DNA of 64,000 bases from Ferrovibrio sp965278975. Lineage in GTDB: Bacteria; Pseudomonadota; Alphaproteobacteria; Ferrovibrionales; Ferrovibrionaceae. Position 1 is the first letter of the stretch, and the number at the start of each line of letters is the position of its first letter. Shown here piece after piece: positions 1 through 9,225 of this stretch. Below the pieces are notes generated by a model. It searched no databases. It saw only the letters and a program-made list of their open reading frames with translations, and was not told where the DNA came from. The stretch lies in the NCBI RefSeq assembly GCF_965278975.1, contig NZ_OZ257126.1:558001-622000 (forward strand), read 5' to 3'. Both the position numbers and the translations under genes were made by a program.

Positions 1-425
1 AAGCCGATACGGGTTTCGGTAAAACCGAATTTGGCAGAAGCAAGCGCCAATACCATGTCGCAGACTGCAATCAGGCCCATGCCGCCACCGAAGCATGAGC
101 CATTGATGCGGCCGATCAGCGGCTTCGGTAGCGTGTTCAATGCCTCATAGAGATCGCTGAAGGCGGCGCTGCGCTTGATACGCCCCTCTCTGGTGTCGTC
201 AAAGGACTGCATGAACCAATCGAGATCGCCGCCGGTGCAGAAATTTCTGCCTCGGCCGGAAAGCACCACCACCCGTATCGCGGCATCGCCGGCAGCAGCT
301 TGTATTGCCGCCAGAAGCTCTGCCTGCATGATCTCCGAAACGGCATTGCCTTTATCCGGCCGATTCAGGGTCAGCGCACAGACGCCACGTTCATCGACTT
401 CGCAAAGGATGGTCTCGAAAGCCAT
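1..425 (-). CDS. Enoyl-CoA hydratase/isomerase family protein (partial, runs off window start)
   Basis: About 141 N-terminal residues of a crotonase-fold protein; the family is usually near 260 residues, so the C-terminal half lies outside the window. Both oxyanion-hole segments are visible: GRNFCTGGDLDWF near residues 59-71 and GSCFGGGMGL near 109-118. Members hydrate or isomerise enoyl-CoA thioesters in the cytosol. It starts three bases after the stop of the acyl-CoA synthetase and is the last visible gene of the CaiB/DctQM/synthetase operon, which fits a role in breaking down the acid imported by that TRAP system. The GGDLDWF stretch recalls methylglutaconyl-type hydratases, but the substrate cannot be fixed. 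Confidence 0.9.
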   Translation of the reverse strand, partial: MAFETILCEVDERGVCALTLNRPDKGNAVSEIMQAELLAAIQAAAGDAAIRVVVLSGRGRNFCTGGDLDWFMQSFDDTREGRIKRSAAFSDLYEALNTLPKPLIGRINGSCFGGGMGLIAVCDMVLALASAKFGFTETRIG

Positions 426-428
426 TGC

Positions 429-2066
429 TCAATCTGTTGCCGAGGGAAAACGCTTGGCGGCATCGTCCCGCAGATCCTGCTTGCGAATCTTGCCCGATCC
501 GGTCATCGGGAAATCCTCGACAAACACTACATGGCGGGGGATTTTGAAACTGGCCATCTTGTTGCGGCAAAAGGCGATGACGTCCTCTCCGTTGATGGTT
601 GCAGCATCGGTCTTTCGCACATAGGCGACAGGCACTTCCGACAGCTTCCTGTCCGGCGCGCCAACAATGGAAACCTGCTGCACCTGCGGATGGCCGAGAA
701 TGAAGCCCTCGATCTCAAGCGGATCGACATTCTCACCGCCGACCTTGAGCATATCCTTGATACGGCCGAAAAAGCGCAGGCAGCCATCTTCACGGAAAAA
801 TCCGACATCGCCGGACTTGAGCCAGCCATCGTCTGTAAAGGTCGCCTTGGTTTCGGCGGGCTTGTTATAGTACCCCTTCATCACGCTGGGGCCCCGTACC
901 TGGATCTCGCCCTGCTCATTGATACCCAAGGGGATATTGGTCACCGGATCGGCTACTCGCACCTCGAAGCCCAATGCCGGGCGGCCTGAGGCTTCGCACC
1001 GCTGCTCGTCGGTATCGTCGAGCGCGCCGACGCAGGCACCGGTCCAGGTCTCGGTCATGCCGAAGCCAGAGAAAGTCTTGATAGGGGCGAGGATTTTACA
1101 GGCTTTGCGAGCCGTCGGCACCACATTCGATGGGCCGGCCGGCAGCCAGCCGACCCGCAGCGTGCTGATATTGCGAGGCCGCTTCTGCTGCTCATCCATC
1201 AGCATCATTATATGAGTGTCGAATCCATGCGCGATGGTGATACGCTCACGCTCGATCAGATCCAGTGCCTCCGCCGGATCGAACATTTCAGTGAGAACCT
1301 GGCGCGCGCCACTGACCATGGACATCAGTGAACCTTCGGAAATACTGAAGGCATGGAACAACGGCAGGTAATTGATGATCGCGTCTCGGTCGTTCAAGCT
1401 GTGCTTGAAAGCACGCTCTTCCAGCACGCGAATGATGATATGGGTGTGCATCACACCCTTGGGGAAGCCGGTGGAGCCGGAAGTGTAGAGGATGAGCGTG
1501 GTGTCATCGGGATCGACCGAGGCGGCGCGCGCCACCAGTTCAGCCTCACTTATCGTGGCACTGGCCTGCTTGGCTGCCTCCCAGGAAACTGTGCCGGCAT
1601 AGTCTGCCTCACCTAGAATAACCACCTTGCGCAATTTGGGAAAATTGCTGTCGTTTACTACATCGCCGCTATCGGGTAGCTGCACCACGTCGCGAACAAT
1701 ATCAAGATAATTGATTGGTCCAGATACATCATGGGTGATCAGGATCGCACTATCCGACTGACGCAACAGGTACTCGATATCGCTGCTGCGAAACCGTGTA
1801 TTAACCGGCACCAGAACTGCACCGATCTTGGCGATAGCATATTGCAGGAAAATCCAGTCGTCGCGATTATTGAGCCACAACGCGACATGCTCGCCGCGTT
1901 GCACACCAAGTGCCAGCAATGCCCGAGCGGCCAGATCCACCTGCTCGGCCATGGCGCGGAAGCTGTAGCGCTTGTCCCTGTAGACCAAGCCCTCCTTGTC
2001 GCCGAAGCGGCGCGCTACGTCATCTACCAGATCGCCGACACGCTTTTTCGGATACCACTCAGGCAT
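429..2066 (-). CDS. AMP-dependent acyl-CoA synthetase/ligase
   Basis: A 545-residue member of the acyl-adenylate-forming superfamily that would activate a carboxylic acid to its CoA thioester with ATP. The phosphate-binding loop YTSGSTGFPKG is near residues 194-204, the FGMTETWTG adenine motif is in the middle, and the C-terminal domain carries GDVGFFREDG and the lysine motif GSGKI. An in-frame ATG lies 45 bases upstream, inside the DctM gene. I prefer the ATG at 2066 because a G-rich GGGGGGAG site sits five bases before it. It lies between DctM and an enoyl-CoA hydratase, so its substrate is probably the compound imported by the TRAP system. Confidence 0.93.
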   Translation of the reverse strand: MPEWYPKKRVGDLVDDVARRFGDKEGLVYRDKRYSFRAMAEQVDLAARALLALGVQRGEHVALWLNNRDDWIFLQYAIAKIGAVLVPVNTRFRSSDIEYLLRQSDSAILITHDVSGPINYLDIVRDVVQLPDSGDVVNDSNFPKLRKVVILGEADYAGTVSWEAAKQASATISEAELVARAASVDPDDTTLILYTSGSTGFPKGVMHTHIIIRVLEERAFKHSLNDRDAIINYLPLFHAFSISEGSLMSMVSGARQVLTEMFDPAEALDLIERERITIAHGFDTHIMMLMDEQQKRPRNISTLRVGWLPAGPSNVVPTARKACKILAPIKTFSGFGMTETWTGACVGALDDTDEQRCEASGRPALGFEVRVADPVTNIPLGINEQGEIQVRGPSVMKGYYNKPAETKATFTDDGWLKSGDVGFFREDGCLRFFGRIKDMLKVGGENVDPLEIEGFILGHPQVQQVSIVGAPDRKLSEVPVAYVRKTDAATINGEDVIAFCRNKMASFKIPRHVVFVEDFPMTGSGKIRKQDLRDDAAKRFPSATD

Positions 2067-2083
2067 ACCACTCCCCCCCCAGA

Positions 2084-3400
2084 TCAGCGGCGCATCTGGT
2101 CCGGAAGCCAAGTGGCAAATTCCGGCACCATGATCAGAACCGCCAACAGAACGATCTCTGTGGCGACGAAAGGCAATACACCAAGGAATATCTGCCGTGA
2201 GTTTATCTCCCCTGCCGCCGCCGTCTGTACAGCATATAGATTGAGACCAACGGGAGGCGTGATCGCGGCAATTTCGACAAGTTTAATCAGCAGGACTGAA
2301 AACCATATAGCATTGATATCCAGCGCCTGGGAAATCGGGAACATGAAAGGCAGTGTTATGACCATGATCGATATGGAATCGACGAACATGCCGAGAATAA
2401 AGTAAATAATAATAACCAAGGCGATGAACATGCCAGCGGATATGCCATAGCCAGCGATCATATCATTCAGGTCGTCAATAAACCCCATCACCAGCAACGC
2501 CCGGCTAAGCAGCATGCCACCAATGAATATTAGAAACAGAACTGTAGTGATGCGCGCAGCCTCCAGCATCGAGCCCCAGAATTCACGCAGGGTAAGCCGG
2601 CGAGACAGGAAAGCGATCAGAGCCGCACCGGCGGCGCCGGCGGCACCGGCGGCAGATGGTGCAAAAACACCAAAGTACAACCCCCCGATAACCACGGTAG
2701 CCAGCAGCATAATGGCCCAAACACCGCGCAAGCCCTGCAGTTTCTCCCGCCACGAATAGGATTCCCCGGTGAGTGGCGCCCAATCAGGCCGGATTCGAAC
2801 GAAGATATAGGCTCCGCCCATATAGAAAGCGGCAGTCAACAAGCCAGGAATCACACCAGCCATCAGCAACGCACCAATCGATTGATCAGTAAGTACCGCC
2901 AGGATCACCATGGCAATTGACGGTGGAATCAATGCAGCCAAAGTGCCTGAGGCAGCGATACAGCCGGCGGAAACCCCCAGGTTATATTTGAAACGCTTCA
3001 TCTCTGGCAGTGCGATCTTAGTGAACACGCTGGCCGATACGACCGTTGAACCAGAAGCAGCGCCGAAACCCGCCGAAGCCAGGATAGTCGACATGAACAA
3101 ACCACCGCGAATGCGACTGGTGAATCGATGCGCTGCCATGTAGAGATCGGAAATAATTCCAGACTTCGAAGCCAGCTCACCCATCAACACGAACATTGGC
3201 ACGACAACATAAGTGTAATTTGAGGTAAGCGTGTAAGGCAAAGTTCGGAAATTTGTCAGCATGAAGTTGATATCTACGAAATACCACATCGCCGCACCGG
3301 CAACGACAATCATTGATATGGCGACTGGGACACCAAGCCCCATAAGCACCAAGATAAAGACGATGGTGAGCGTACCTTGCCCGAGTCCAGACATGTCCAT
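2084..3400 (-). CDS. dctM: TRAP transporter large permease (DctM-like)
   Basis: A 438-residue, very hydrophobic inner-membrane protein with about a dozen predicted membrane segments, the length and pattern of the TRAP large permease that carries out sodium-coupled uptake of organic acids. Typical signatures are visible: GAASGSTVVSASVFTKIALPEM in pieces near residues 95-115, and the C-terminal ITPPVGLNLYAVQ stretch. The start at ATG 3400 follows a GAGG site and lies ten bases after the DctQ stop; a longer reading overlaps DctQ by some 50 bases and is less likely. No DctP gene is adjacent; the only one in the window is at 15814-16851. The substrate is unknown, and the gene name denotes the family only. 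Confidence 0.93.
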   Translation of the reverse strand: MDMSGLGQGTLTIVFILVLMGLGVPVAISMIVVAGAAMWYFVDINFMLTNFRTLPYTLTSNYTYVVVPMFVLMGELASKSGIISDLYMAAHRFTSRIRGGLFMSTILASAGFGAASGSTVVSASVFTKIALPEMKRFKYNLGVSAGCIAASGTLAALIPPSIAMVILAVLTDQSIGALLMAGVIPGLLTAAFYMGGAYIFVRIRPDWAPLTGESYSWREKLQGLRGVWAIMLLATVVIGGLYFGVFAPSAAGAAGAAGAALIAFLSRRLTLREFWGSMLEAARITTVLFLIFIGGMLLSRALLVMGFIDDLNDMIAGYGISAGMFIALVIIIYFILGMFVDSISIMVITLPFMFPISQALDINAIWFSVLLIKLVEIAAITPPVGLNLYAVQTAAAGEINSRQIFLGVLPFVATEIVLLAVLIMVPEFATWLPDQMRR

Positions 3401-3410
3401 AACCTGTACC

Positions 3411-3917
3411 TCAGGCTTTCTTTTCTTGAGGTGTTTCCAGCAAAAGGCAAAGGCGGCTGACACTTGTCAACGCGGCCAAAGTCAATCCAATGAAAGCAGC
3501 AAATTTGATCGGATAGATTGGAAAAGCGAACAAAGATACAGACTTCTCGTTCATCCCCCAGCTTTGCATGAAAAGCCGCCACATTGCATAAGCAAGAACC
3601 GCATAAACCGGGATACTTATTATTGCAGATATTTTGTCGGAGAAGCCGCGAAATGCTCCATCTCCCAAGCCCAGAAAGAGATCAACACGAATATGATCAT
3701 TTCGCGCGATAACAACCGGCAAGGCGAGAAATACGCTCACGGTGAAGAGTGATTGTGAAATGTCTATGGTCGCCGGCGGCCGGTAACCAATAGTATTTCC
3801 CAATACGATATCTATGGCACCAATCACCATGATGATCAGCATGCAGATACCACAAAGCTGATAAACGATGGCGTTTGCTCTATCGGTCCAGTATCTGAAC
3901 CCCGTCATGTATCGCAT
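3411..3917 (-). CDS. dctQ: TRAP transporter small permease (DctQ-like)
   Basis: A 168-residue membrane protein with four hydrophobic segments, the usual size and topology of the TRAP small permease, which pairs with the large permease. It starts at ATG 3917 behind a GGGAGGG site with about six bases spacing. It is followed ten bases later by DctM, and it is preceded by a 159-base gap after the CoA-transferase gene. Sequence conservation in this family is weak, so the assignment rests on hydrophobicity, size and the adjoining DctM. Confidence 0.88.
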   Translation of the reverse strand: MRYMTGFRYWTDRANAIVYQLCGICMLIIMVIGAIDIVLGNTIGYRPPATIDISQSLFTVSVFLALPVVIARNDHIRVDLFLGLGDGAFRGFSDKISAIISIPVYAVLAYAMWRLFMQSWGMNEKSVSLFAFPIYPIKFAAFIGLTLAALTSVSRLCLLLETPQEKKA

Positions 3918-4076
3918 CAATTCCCTCCCCGGGACATTTCCCACCAGTCGAATGATAATCACATATCGGCTCGATGATTTTCCCGGCAGCATATGTGCGT
4001 GCAGACCGGAGACAAATACCGGAAACAATCAACCTGCCGCACAGAACCATGCCAACTGCGGCCACCTGGTCTTTCT

Positions 4077-5189
4077 TCAGCAGCGCGGCGGAACTCCCCA
4101 ACGCCGCAACAGATCGTCGCAATCCCACGCCGCTTCATGGGAAAGCTGCTGTAATTCCCCAGGTGTGCGGCTAAACCGCGGCGCCGGTGCCGGCTGCAGC
4201 ACGCCTTGATGCTCAACCACAGTGCTGCGGGCCCGCACATGCGGATGACGGCTCATCTCGGCGATATTCAGAATCGGCGCGAAGCAAGCATCTTCTGACT
4301 CAAGGATCGCCACCCATTCATCACGCGTGCGGCTGGCAAAAACGGCAGCGAAAATCCGTTCCAGTTCCGGCCAGCGGGTACGGTCGAACTGGTCGGGCAG
4401 ATCGCTCTCCGTCAAACCCATGCGGCTGATCAGGGTGCCGTAGAACTTGGTTTCTATGGCGCCGATAGCGATGAACTGGCCATCTGCCGTGCGGTAGGCG
4501 CGATACCAGGGGGCAGCACCGTCGATCATGTTGCTCTGCCGCTCCAGCTTCCAGGTACCGGCGGCCAGCATGCTGAAGAACGGCGCCATCAATGCCGCCG
4601 TGCCGTCGACAATGGCGGCATCCACCACCTGCCCCTGGCCAGAGCGCTGCGCCTCGATATAGGCGGCGAGCACGCCAAAGGCCAGAAACATGGCACCGCC
4701 ACCGTTATCACCCACCAGGTTGAGTGGTGGCGGCGGCACATCTTCAGCCGGCCCGATAGGATGCAAGGCGCCGGCGAGTGCGATGTAGTTGATGTCATGA
4801 CCTGCCCGCTGCGCCAGCGGCCCGCTCTGCCCCCAGCCGGTCATCCTGCCGAATACCAGCTTCGGATTGCGGCGCCAGGTGTCCTCCGGCCCCAGTCCGA
4901 GCCGCTCCATGACTCCAGGCCGGAAGCCTTCGATGAGGAAATCGGCTTTGCCGCAGAGGTCGAGCAGATAGTCGCGGTCTGCCGGCTGCTTCAGATCCAG
5001 CATCAGGGTGCGGCGGCCGCGCAGCATGATATCCGCCCGGCGATCGATGGTAACGCTCGGCTCGCGCTTGAAGGGCGCTTCGATGCGCAGAATCTCCGCG
5101 CCCAGATCGGCCAGAAGCATTGCGGCCATCGGCGCCGGGCCGATGCCGGCAAGCTCAATGCCTCTGATTCCCGTCAAAGGTCCCGACAC
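4077..5189 (-). CDS. CaiB/BaiF family (type III) CoA-transferase or alpha-methylacyl-CoA racemase
   Basis: A 370-residue protein opening with the family signature LTGIRGIELAGIGPAPMAAM and LADLGAEILRIE, followed by RGRRTLMLDLK and FLIEGFRPGVMERLGLG. Type III proteins either move CoA between acids by an aspartyl intermediate or racemise 2-methylacyl-CoAs; the GHDINYIALAGALHPIG stretch is of the kind seen in the racemase branch, so epimerisation of a branched acyl-CoA is the preferred guess. Two in-frame GTG codons lie at 5195 and 5189; the second fits the AGGGAG site better. First gene of the minus-strand operon, divergent from an acyl-CoA dehydrogenase. Confidence 0.9.
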   Translation of the reverse strand: MSGPLTGIRGIELAGIGPAPMAAMLLADLGAEILRIEAPFKREPSVTIDRRADIMLRGRRTLMLDLKQPADRDYLLDLCGKADFLIEGFRPGVMERLGLGPEDTWRRNPKLVFGRMTGWGQSGPLAQRAGHDINYIALAGALHPIGPAEDVPPPPLNLVGDNGGGAMFLAFGVLAAYIEAQRSGQGQVVDAAIVDGTAALMAPFFSMLAAGTWKLERQSNMIDGAAPWYRAYRTADGQFIAIGAIETKFYGTLISRMGLTESDLPDQFDRTRWPELERIFAAVFASRTRDEWVAILESEDACFAPILNIAEMSRHPHVRARSTVVEHQGVLQPAPAPRFSRTPGELQQLSHEAAWDCDDLLRRWGVPPRC

Positions 5190-5222
5190 GATCACTCCCT
5201 AGAATTCGTTGTTCTTATTTCT

Positions 5223-5252
5223 GGAGTATTGAACGCAGCCCATCCTTGTCAA
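5223..5252 (-). promoter_or_regulatory. Candidate promoter for the CaiB/DctQM operon
   Basis: The minus strand carries a consensus TTGACA (5252-5247), followed at 17-18 bases by only a weak TACTCC-like -10. It lies about 35-60 bases upstream of the GTG start in the divergent gap shared with the acyl-CoA dehydrogenase. The -35 match is good and the -10 poor, so an activator, perhaps the nearby TetR or AraC product, may act here. Confidence 0.3.
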
Positions 5253-5359
5253 CACGAAAATAAAAATTGAACCATTTTTCATTTTTTGTTGACTCCACCC
5301 CGGCTGCGGGTGTAGCCCGGAACACAACCAAGGGAGCAGAAACGGAGACGCAAGCAGTG

Positions 5360-6520
5360 ATGCAACGCCCTATCTTCAATGAGGAACACAAGGTTTTTCG
5401 CGAATCCGCCAGGCGCTTCTTCGCCGAGCATGTGACGCCCTATCGCGAGAAATTCGAGCAGCAAGGCCATGTTGATCGTGAACTCTGGCATAAGGCAGGC
5501 CAGATGGGCTTCCTGTGCATGACGGCTCCGGCGCAATATGGCGGCGCGGAAGTCGACCGGAAATTCCCTGCGGTATTCCTCGAAGAGGCAGCCTATGCCG
5601 GCCAGACCGGGCCAGGCTTCTGGCTGCATTCCGATATGGCCTCGCCTTACATCGCCAGCTATGGCAGCGAGGATCAGAAACGCACCTGGCTGCCACAGCT
5701 TATTGCAGGCAGCAAGATCATGGCCATTGCCATGAGCGAACCCGGCGGCGGCTCCAACTTGGCGGGTATCCGCACCCGAGCGGTGCGCGATGGGGATGAT
5801 TACATCATCAACGGGTCAAAGACATTCATCTCCAATGGCTGGATGGCTGATCTGGTATTGGTAGTGGCGAAGACAGACCCGCAGGCCGGCGCCAAGGGCA
5901 TTTCCCTGTTCCTCATTGAATCCAACACACCGGGCTTCAATCGCGGCCGCCTGCTGAACAAGCTGGGGATGAAGGCACAGGATACCGCCGAGCTGTATTT
6001 CGAGGATATGCGGGTGCCGAAAGAGAATATGCTCGGCGAAGAAGGCCAAGGCTTCAAATACCTGATGACCGAACTGGCATGGGAAAGGACCCAGATCGCC
6101 ATACAGGCCATGGCGGTGATCGAGCGGGCGATTACCGATGCCTTCACCTATACCAGTGAACGCGAAGTCTTCGGCAAACCCGTCGCGTCCTATCAGAACA
6201 CACAGTTCAAGCTCGCCGACTACATGATGGATGCCAAGGCCGGCCGCCTTTTTGTGGATGACTGTATTCAGAAATCTGCTGATGGCGTACTCGACCCGGT
6301 CTCCGCCGCAATGGCGAAGGCTTGGGTAACCGAATTGGAAGGCCGCGTGCTGGATGGCTGCCTGCAGCTCTATGGTGGCTACGGCTTCATCTGGGATTTC
6401 CCGATTGCCCGCGCCTACGCAGATGCCCGATCGCAGCGCATCGTCGGTGGCACCAATGAGATCATGCGTCAGATTGTCGCCCGTTCAATGCCACAGATCG
6501 TCACTGAATACGGGCTGTAA
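5360..6520 (+). CDS. Acyl-CoA dehydrogenase
   Basis: A 386-residue flavoprotein of the acyl-CoA dehydrogenase family, catalysing alpha,beta-desaturation of an acyl-CoA with electron transfer to ETF. Visible motifs are AIAMSEPGGGSNLAGIRT (FAD/substrate loop), the YGGYGF helix and VGGTNEIMRQIVARS at the end. At the position of the medium-chain catalytic Glu it has Asp (FIWDFPIAR), but a Glu is present in the helix-G position (AWERTQIA) used by long-chain and isovaleryl enzymes. The ATG at 5360 gives the normal family length; a longer reading adds an unlikely 31-residue leader. It is followed two bases later by a TetR regulator. Confidence 0.92.
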   Translation: MQRPIFNEEHKVFRESARRFFAEHVTPYREKFEQQGHVDRELWHKAGQMGFLCMTAPAQYGGAEVDRKFPAVFLEEAAYAGQTGPGFWLHSDMASPYIASYGSEDQKRTWLPQLIAGSKIMAIAMSEPGGGSNLAGIRTRAVRDGDDYIINGSKTFISNGWMADLVLVVAKTDPQAGAKGISLFLIESNTPGFNRGRLLNKLGMKAQDTAELYFEDMRVPKENMLGEEGQGFKYLMTELAWERTQIAIQAMAVIERAITDAFTYTSEREVFGKPVASYQNTQFKLADYMMDAKAGRLFVDDCIQKSADGVLDPVSAAMAKAWVTELEGRVLDGCLQLYGGYGFIWDFPIARAYADARSQRIVGGTNEIMRQIVARSMPQIVTEYGL

Positions 6521-6522
6521 AC

Positions 6523-7146
6523 GTGACCGAGGCCGCACCCGTTACCAAGCCAGCCAGGCGCCGCCGCTCCAGAGCGGAGCGCGCGAAAGAGAATCGCGAG
6601 GCCCTGATCAATGCCGCCGCCGCCATCGTCGGTGAAAGCGGCTATGAAGCCGCAACCATTGCCGAAGTAACGAGGCGAGCGGGGCTTTCACTCGGCCTGT
6701 TCTACCAGTATTTCGAAAGCCGGGACGATCTTTTCCGGCAACTGCTGCCAGCAGTTGGATCGCACCTGATCACCACCCTTGGGCACGAATTCCACGATGC
6801 CAAGTCCGTGGTTGAAGGCGAAGTGCGGGCAATCAAGGCATATTTCGAGTATGTATCCTCCGGATCACCGATCATGCGTATTTTCAAGGAAGCCGAAGTC
6901 TACGCACCGGCGGCCTATCATGACCACATGACGAATGTGCTGCAGCGCTACACGAAATCCCTACGCCACCAGAAGGAATCTGGCAACTACAAGGGCTTCA
7001 CTGATCGCGAACTGCGCGTGGTGGCGGTACTGCTGACATCGGCCCGCCTCGGACTCTATGAGCAGCTGGTGAGCAAGGGCGAGGATCCGACTTGGATCAG
7101 CAATGCCTTTGCCAAGATTATAAAAGCCCTATCCCAGGTGAAGTAA
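6523..7146 (+). CDS. TetR family transcriptional regulator
   Basis: A 207-residue regulator starting at GTG 6523, two bases after the dehydrogenase stop. A very basic N-terminus (ARRRRSRAERAKENREAL) precedes the TetR helix-turn-helix, ATIAEVTRRAGLSLGLFYQYF near residues 45-65 (given in overlapping parts in the family pattern), and the C-terminal ligand domain follows. Such proteins in acyl-CoA clusters commonly bind acyl-CoA ligands and repress the adjoining genes, so autoregulation of this operon and of the divergent CaiB operon is likely but not shown. Confidence 0.93.
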   Translation: MTEAAPVTKPARRRRSRAERAKENREALINAAAAIVGESGYEAATIAEVTRRAGLSLGLFYQYFESRDDLFRQLLPAVGSHLITTLGHEFHDAKSVVEGEVRAIKAYFEYVSSGSPIMRIFKEAEVYAPAAYHDHMTNVLQRYTKSLRHQKESGNYKGFTDRELRVVAVLLTSARLGLYEQLVSKGEDPTWISNAFAKIIKALSQVK

Positions 7147-7169
7147 TTCGGTCGGCGGTCCGCAAAAAT

Positions 7170-8171
7170 ATGAAAACACTCACCTTGAGTATTCATTATC
7201 CAAAGACGATCCTGCACGGCCTGCAGCACGATCTGGAGAAATGCCAGCAATTCCTACAGGAATCCAATATAGCGCCATCTGTACTACAGGAAGCCAAAGC
7301 CCGTGTGCCGATAGAAAGCCATGTCCGGCTCTATCAGAAGATCGCGCCACATATAGACGATGAAGCCTTTGGCTACCTGCCGCGCCGCCTGCGCTTCGGC
7401 ACCTTTGCCATCGCCTGCGAATATGCCGCAAATGCCGCCACGATAGGCGAAGCTTTGCAGAAAATATGCCGTTTCTATGGCGCAGTGACCGACGATGTCA
7501 GCCTGACACTCAAGACCATAGGCAAGGAAGCACGGTTCATGGTAGAGCTGCGCCGCCCGGAGCTGGACACCGCACATTTTGTGGTAGAGACCTTCATGTG
7601 CATCGGCTTCCGTCTCTCCTCCTGGCTGGCCGGCCGCGCCATTACACTGCAGCACTGCAACTTCACCTACACGCCCACCCAGAATCTAAACGAATATATC
7701 TACCTGTTTCCCTGTGAACATCGCTTCGCCCAATCCGGCCCGAACATGCTTTCTTTCGCTGCGCAGTATCTCAATCTGCCCGTTCTCAAAACCGCGTCGG
7801 ATGTCGAAGCCTATAACCGACGGGCGCCGCTGGACCTGCTGAACAAACTGATCGGTACTGACAGCCTGACTAACCGTGTCTATGTGGCACTCAGCCGCAA
7901 GACCGAGGACGATGCGCAGAATTCCAAGATCATCGCCAGCGAAATGGCAATGACCGAACAAACCCTGCGCCGCCACCTGCGTCAGGAGGGCAATACTTTT
8001 CAGAAAATCAAGGACAGCCTACGGCTAGATACTGCGGTATTTCACCTCACCAACAACAAATACACCATCGCCGAGATTTCAGAACGCCTCGGCTTTTCCA
8101 CCCCCAGCGCTTTCAGTCGTGCTTTCAAGGGATGGACTGGTGCAACACCGGAATCCTACCGCCACCGCTGA
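7170..8171 (+). CDS. AraC family transcriptional regulator with arabinose-binding-like N-terminal domain
   Basis: A 333-residue protein. Residues 1 to about 200 resemble the AraC-type ligand domain seen in OruR-like regulators (VRLYQKIAPHIDDEAFGYLP segment). The last 100 residues carry the two AraC helix-turn-helix units: ASEMAMTEQTLRRHLRQEG, then IAEISERLGFSTPSAFSRAF, and end in the typical ATPESYRHR. ATG 7170 is chosen because it is the first start after the TetR gene ends; the site before it is weak. It lies between TetR and an SDR, and two regulators in tandem suggest layered control of the acyl-CoA genes on both sides. Confidence 0.93.
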   Translation: MKTLTLSIHYPKTILHGLQHDLEKCQQFLQESNIAPSVLQEAKARVPIESHVRLYQKIAPHIDDEAFGYLPRRLRFGTFAIACEYAANAATIGEALQKICRFYGAVTDDVSLTLKTIGKEARFMVELRRPELDTAHFVVETFMCIGFRLSSWLAGRAITLQHCNFTYTPTQNLNEYIYLFPCEHRFAQSGPNMLSFAAQYLNLPVLKTASDVEAYNRRAPLDLLNKLIGTDSLTNRVYVALSRKTEDDAQNSKIIASEMAMTEQTLRRHLRQEGNTFQKIKDSLRLDTAVFHLTNNKYTIAEISERLGFSTPSAFSRAFKGWTGATPESYRHR

Positions 8172-8295
8172 AAGAGTCTGCCAGATCAGCACAGCAGTTT
8201 GGCAGTTCTGGTCATGTCCATATCCCGCGCACTTCCTATTCTAGGTCCGAATGGGCGACGAAACAGCTCGTGTTGGTATCAGGCAGGACGAAAAA

Positions 8296-9051
8296 ATGGG
8301 ATTGCAAGACAAGGTAGTGGTGATTACCGGCGGCGGTCGTGGCATTGGGCAGGGCATTGCTTATCATTTGGCCCAGCATGGCGCCCGAATCGCCATCATC
8401 GACGTTAACTCAGCGACGATCGAAGAAACCGTTTCACGAATCGGCATCCAGGCCAAAGGCTATGTTTGCGATATTACCAGCGAGCCAGCCGTTGAAAATT
8501 GCTTCTCCGAAATCGCGAAAGATTTTGGTGCCATTCATGGCCTGGTGAACAACGCTGGCATTATCCGGGATGGCCTGATGGTCAAGGTCCGCGATGGCAA
8601 GGTGGTATCGAAACTCAGCCTGGCGGATTTTGACAAGGTGATGGATGTATGCCTTAAGGGGGCGTTTCTATGCGCTCGCGAAGCGGTCGCGCATATGCTA
8701 GCGGGCGATGGCGCCGACCGCGCCATCGTCAACATCTCCTCTGGTTCCTTCCGCGGTAACTACGGGCAGACCAACTATTCCGCCGCCAAGGCCGGACTGG
8801 TGGCAATGAGCCGGGTCTGGGCCAAGGAATATGGCCGTTATGGCATCCGCTCGATGGTGATTGCCCCCGGCGCCGTAGATACCGATCTGCTTCGCTCCAT
8901 GCCGGTTGAAGGCTTGAAGGCTCTGGCAGCACAGATTCCAGTACGACGCATTGGCCAGATCGAGAATATCGCCATGGCTGTGGCCCATATTTTCACCAAC
9001 GACTACCTCACCGGTTCCATTCTTGAAGTGAATGGCGGCATGGTGGTTTGA
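8296..9051 (+). CDS. Short-chain dehydrogenase/reductase (3-hydroxyacyl-CoA dehydrogenase-like)
   Basis: A 251-residue classical SDR. The NAD(P)-binding GGGRGIGQG is at residues 13-21, NNAG is near 90, the catalytic Ser is in VNISSGSF, and the catalytic Tyr-x3-Lys is in NYSAAKAG. The extra loop after NNAG (RDGLMVKVRDGKVVSKLS) is typical of FabG-like members in fatty-acid and terpenoid catabolism clusters. The start at 8296 has an AGGA site seven bases before it. It ends just before a hairpin terminator, so it closes the unit that starts at 5360. Oxidation of a 3-hydroxyacyl-CoA is the likely role. Confidence 0.92.
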   Translation: MGLQDKVVVITGGGRGIGQGIAYHLAQHGARIAIIDVNSATIEETVSRIGIQAKGYVCDITSEPAVENCFSEIAKDFGAIHGLVNNAGIIRDGLMVKVRDGKVVSKLSLADFDKVMDVCLKGAFLCAREAVAHMLAGDGADRAIVNISSGSFRGNYGQTNYSAAKAGLVAMSRVWAKEYGRYGIRSMVIAPGAVDTDLLRSMPVEGLKALAAQIPVRRIGQIENIAMAVAHIFTNDYLTGSILEVNGGMVV

Positions 9052-9068
9052 ACTCCCTTCCTCAACTA

Positions 9069-9108
9069 CCCATGGAGCGTGATTTGCAGGCCGCTCCATG
9101 GGCGTTTT
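9069..9108 (+). terminator. Rho-independent terminator after the SDR gene
   Basis: Perfect 10-bp inverted repeat CCCATGGAGC (9069-9078) and GCTCCATGGG (9093-9102) with a 14-base loop, followed by CGTTTT. It lies 17 bases after the SDR stop and about 120 bases before the next gene, so it separates the two plus-strand units. The T-run is short. Confidence 0.75.
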
Positions 9109-9225
9109 AATGAACATAAGAATGTCGGTATCCGTTATTCTTGCCTGCACTCTTTGACCTCAAAATACCTTTGCCTTTGCAACAGCGCCCCAAGAGGCGT
9201 GAAGCGGCATCAAGAGGAGAGGGTA

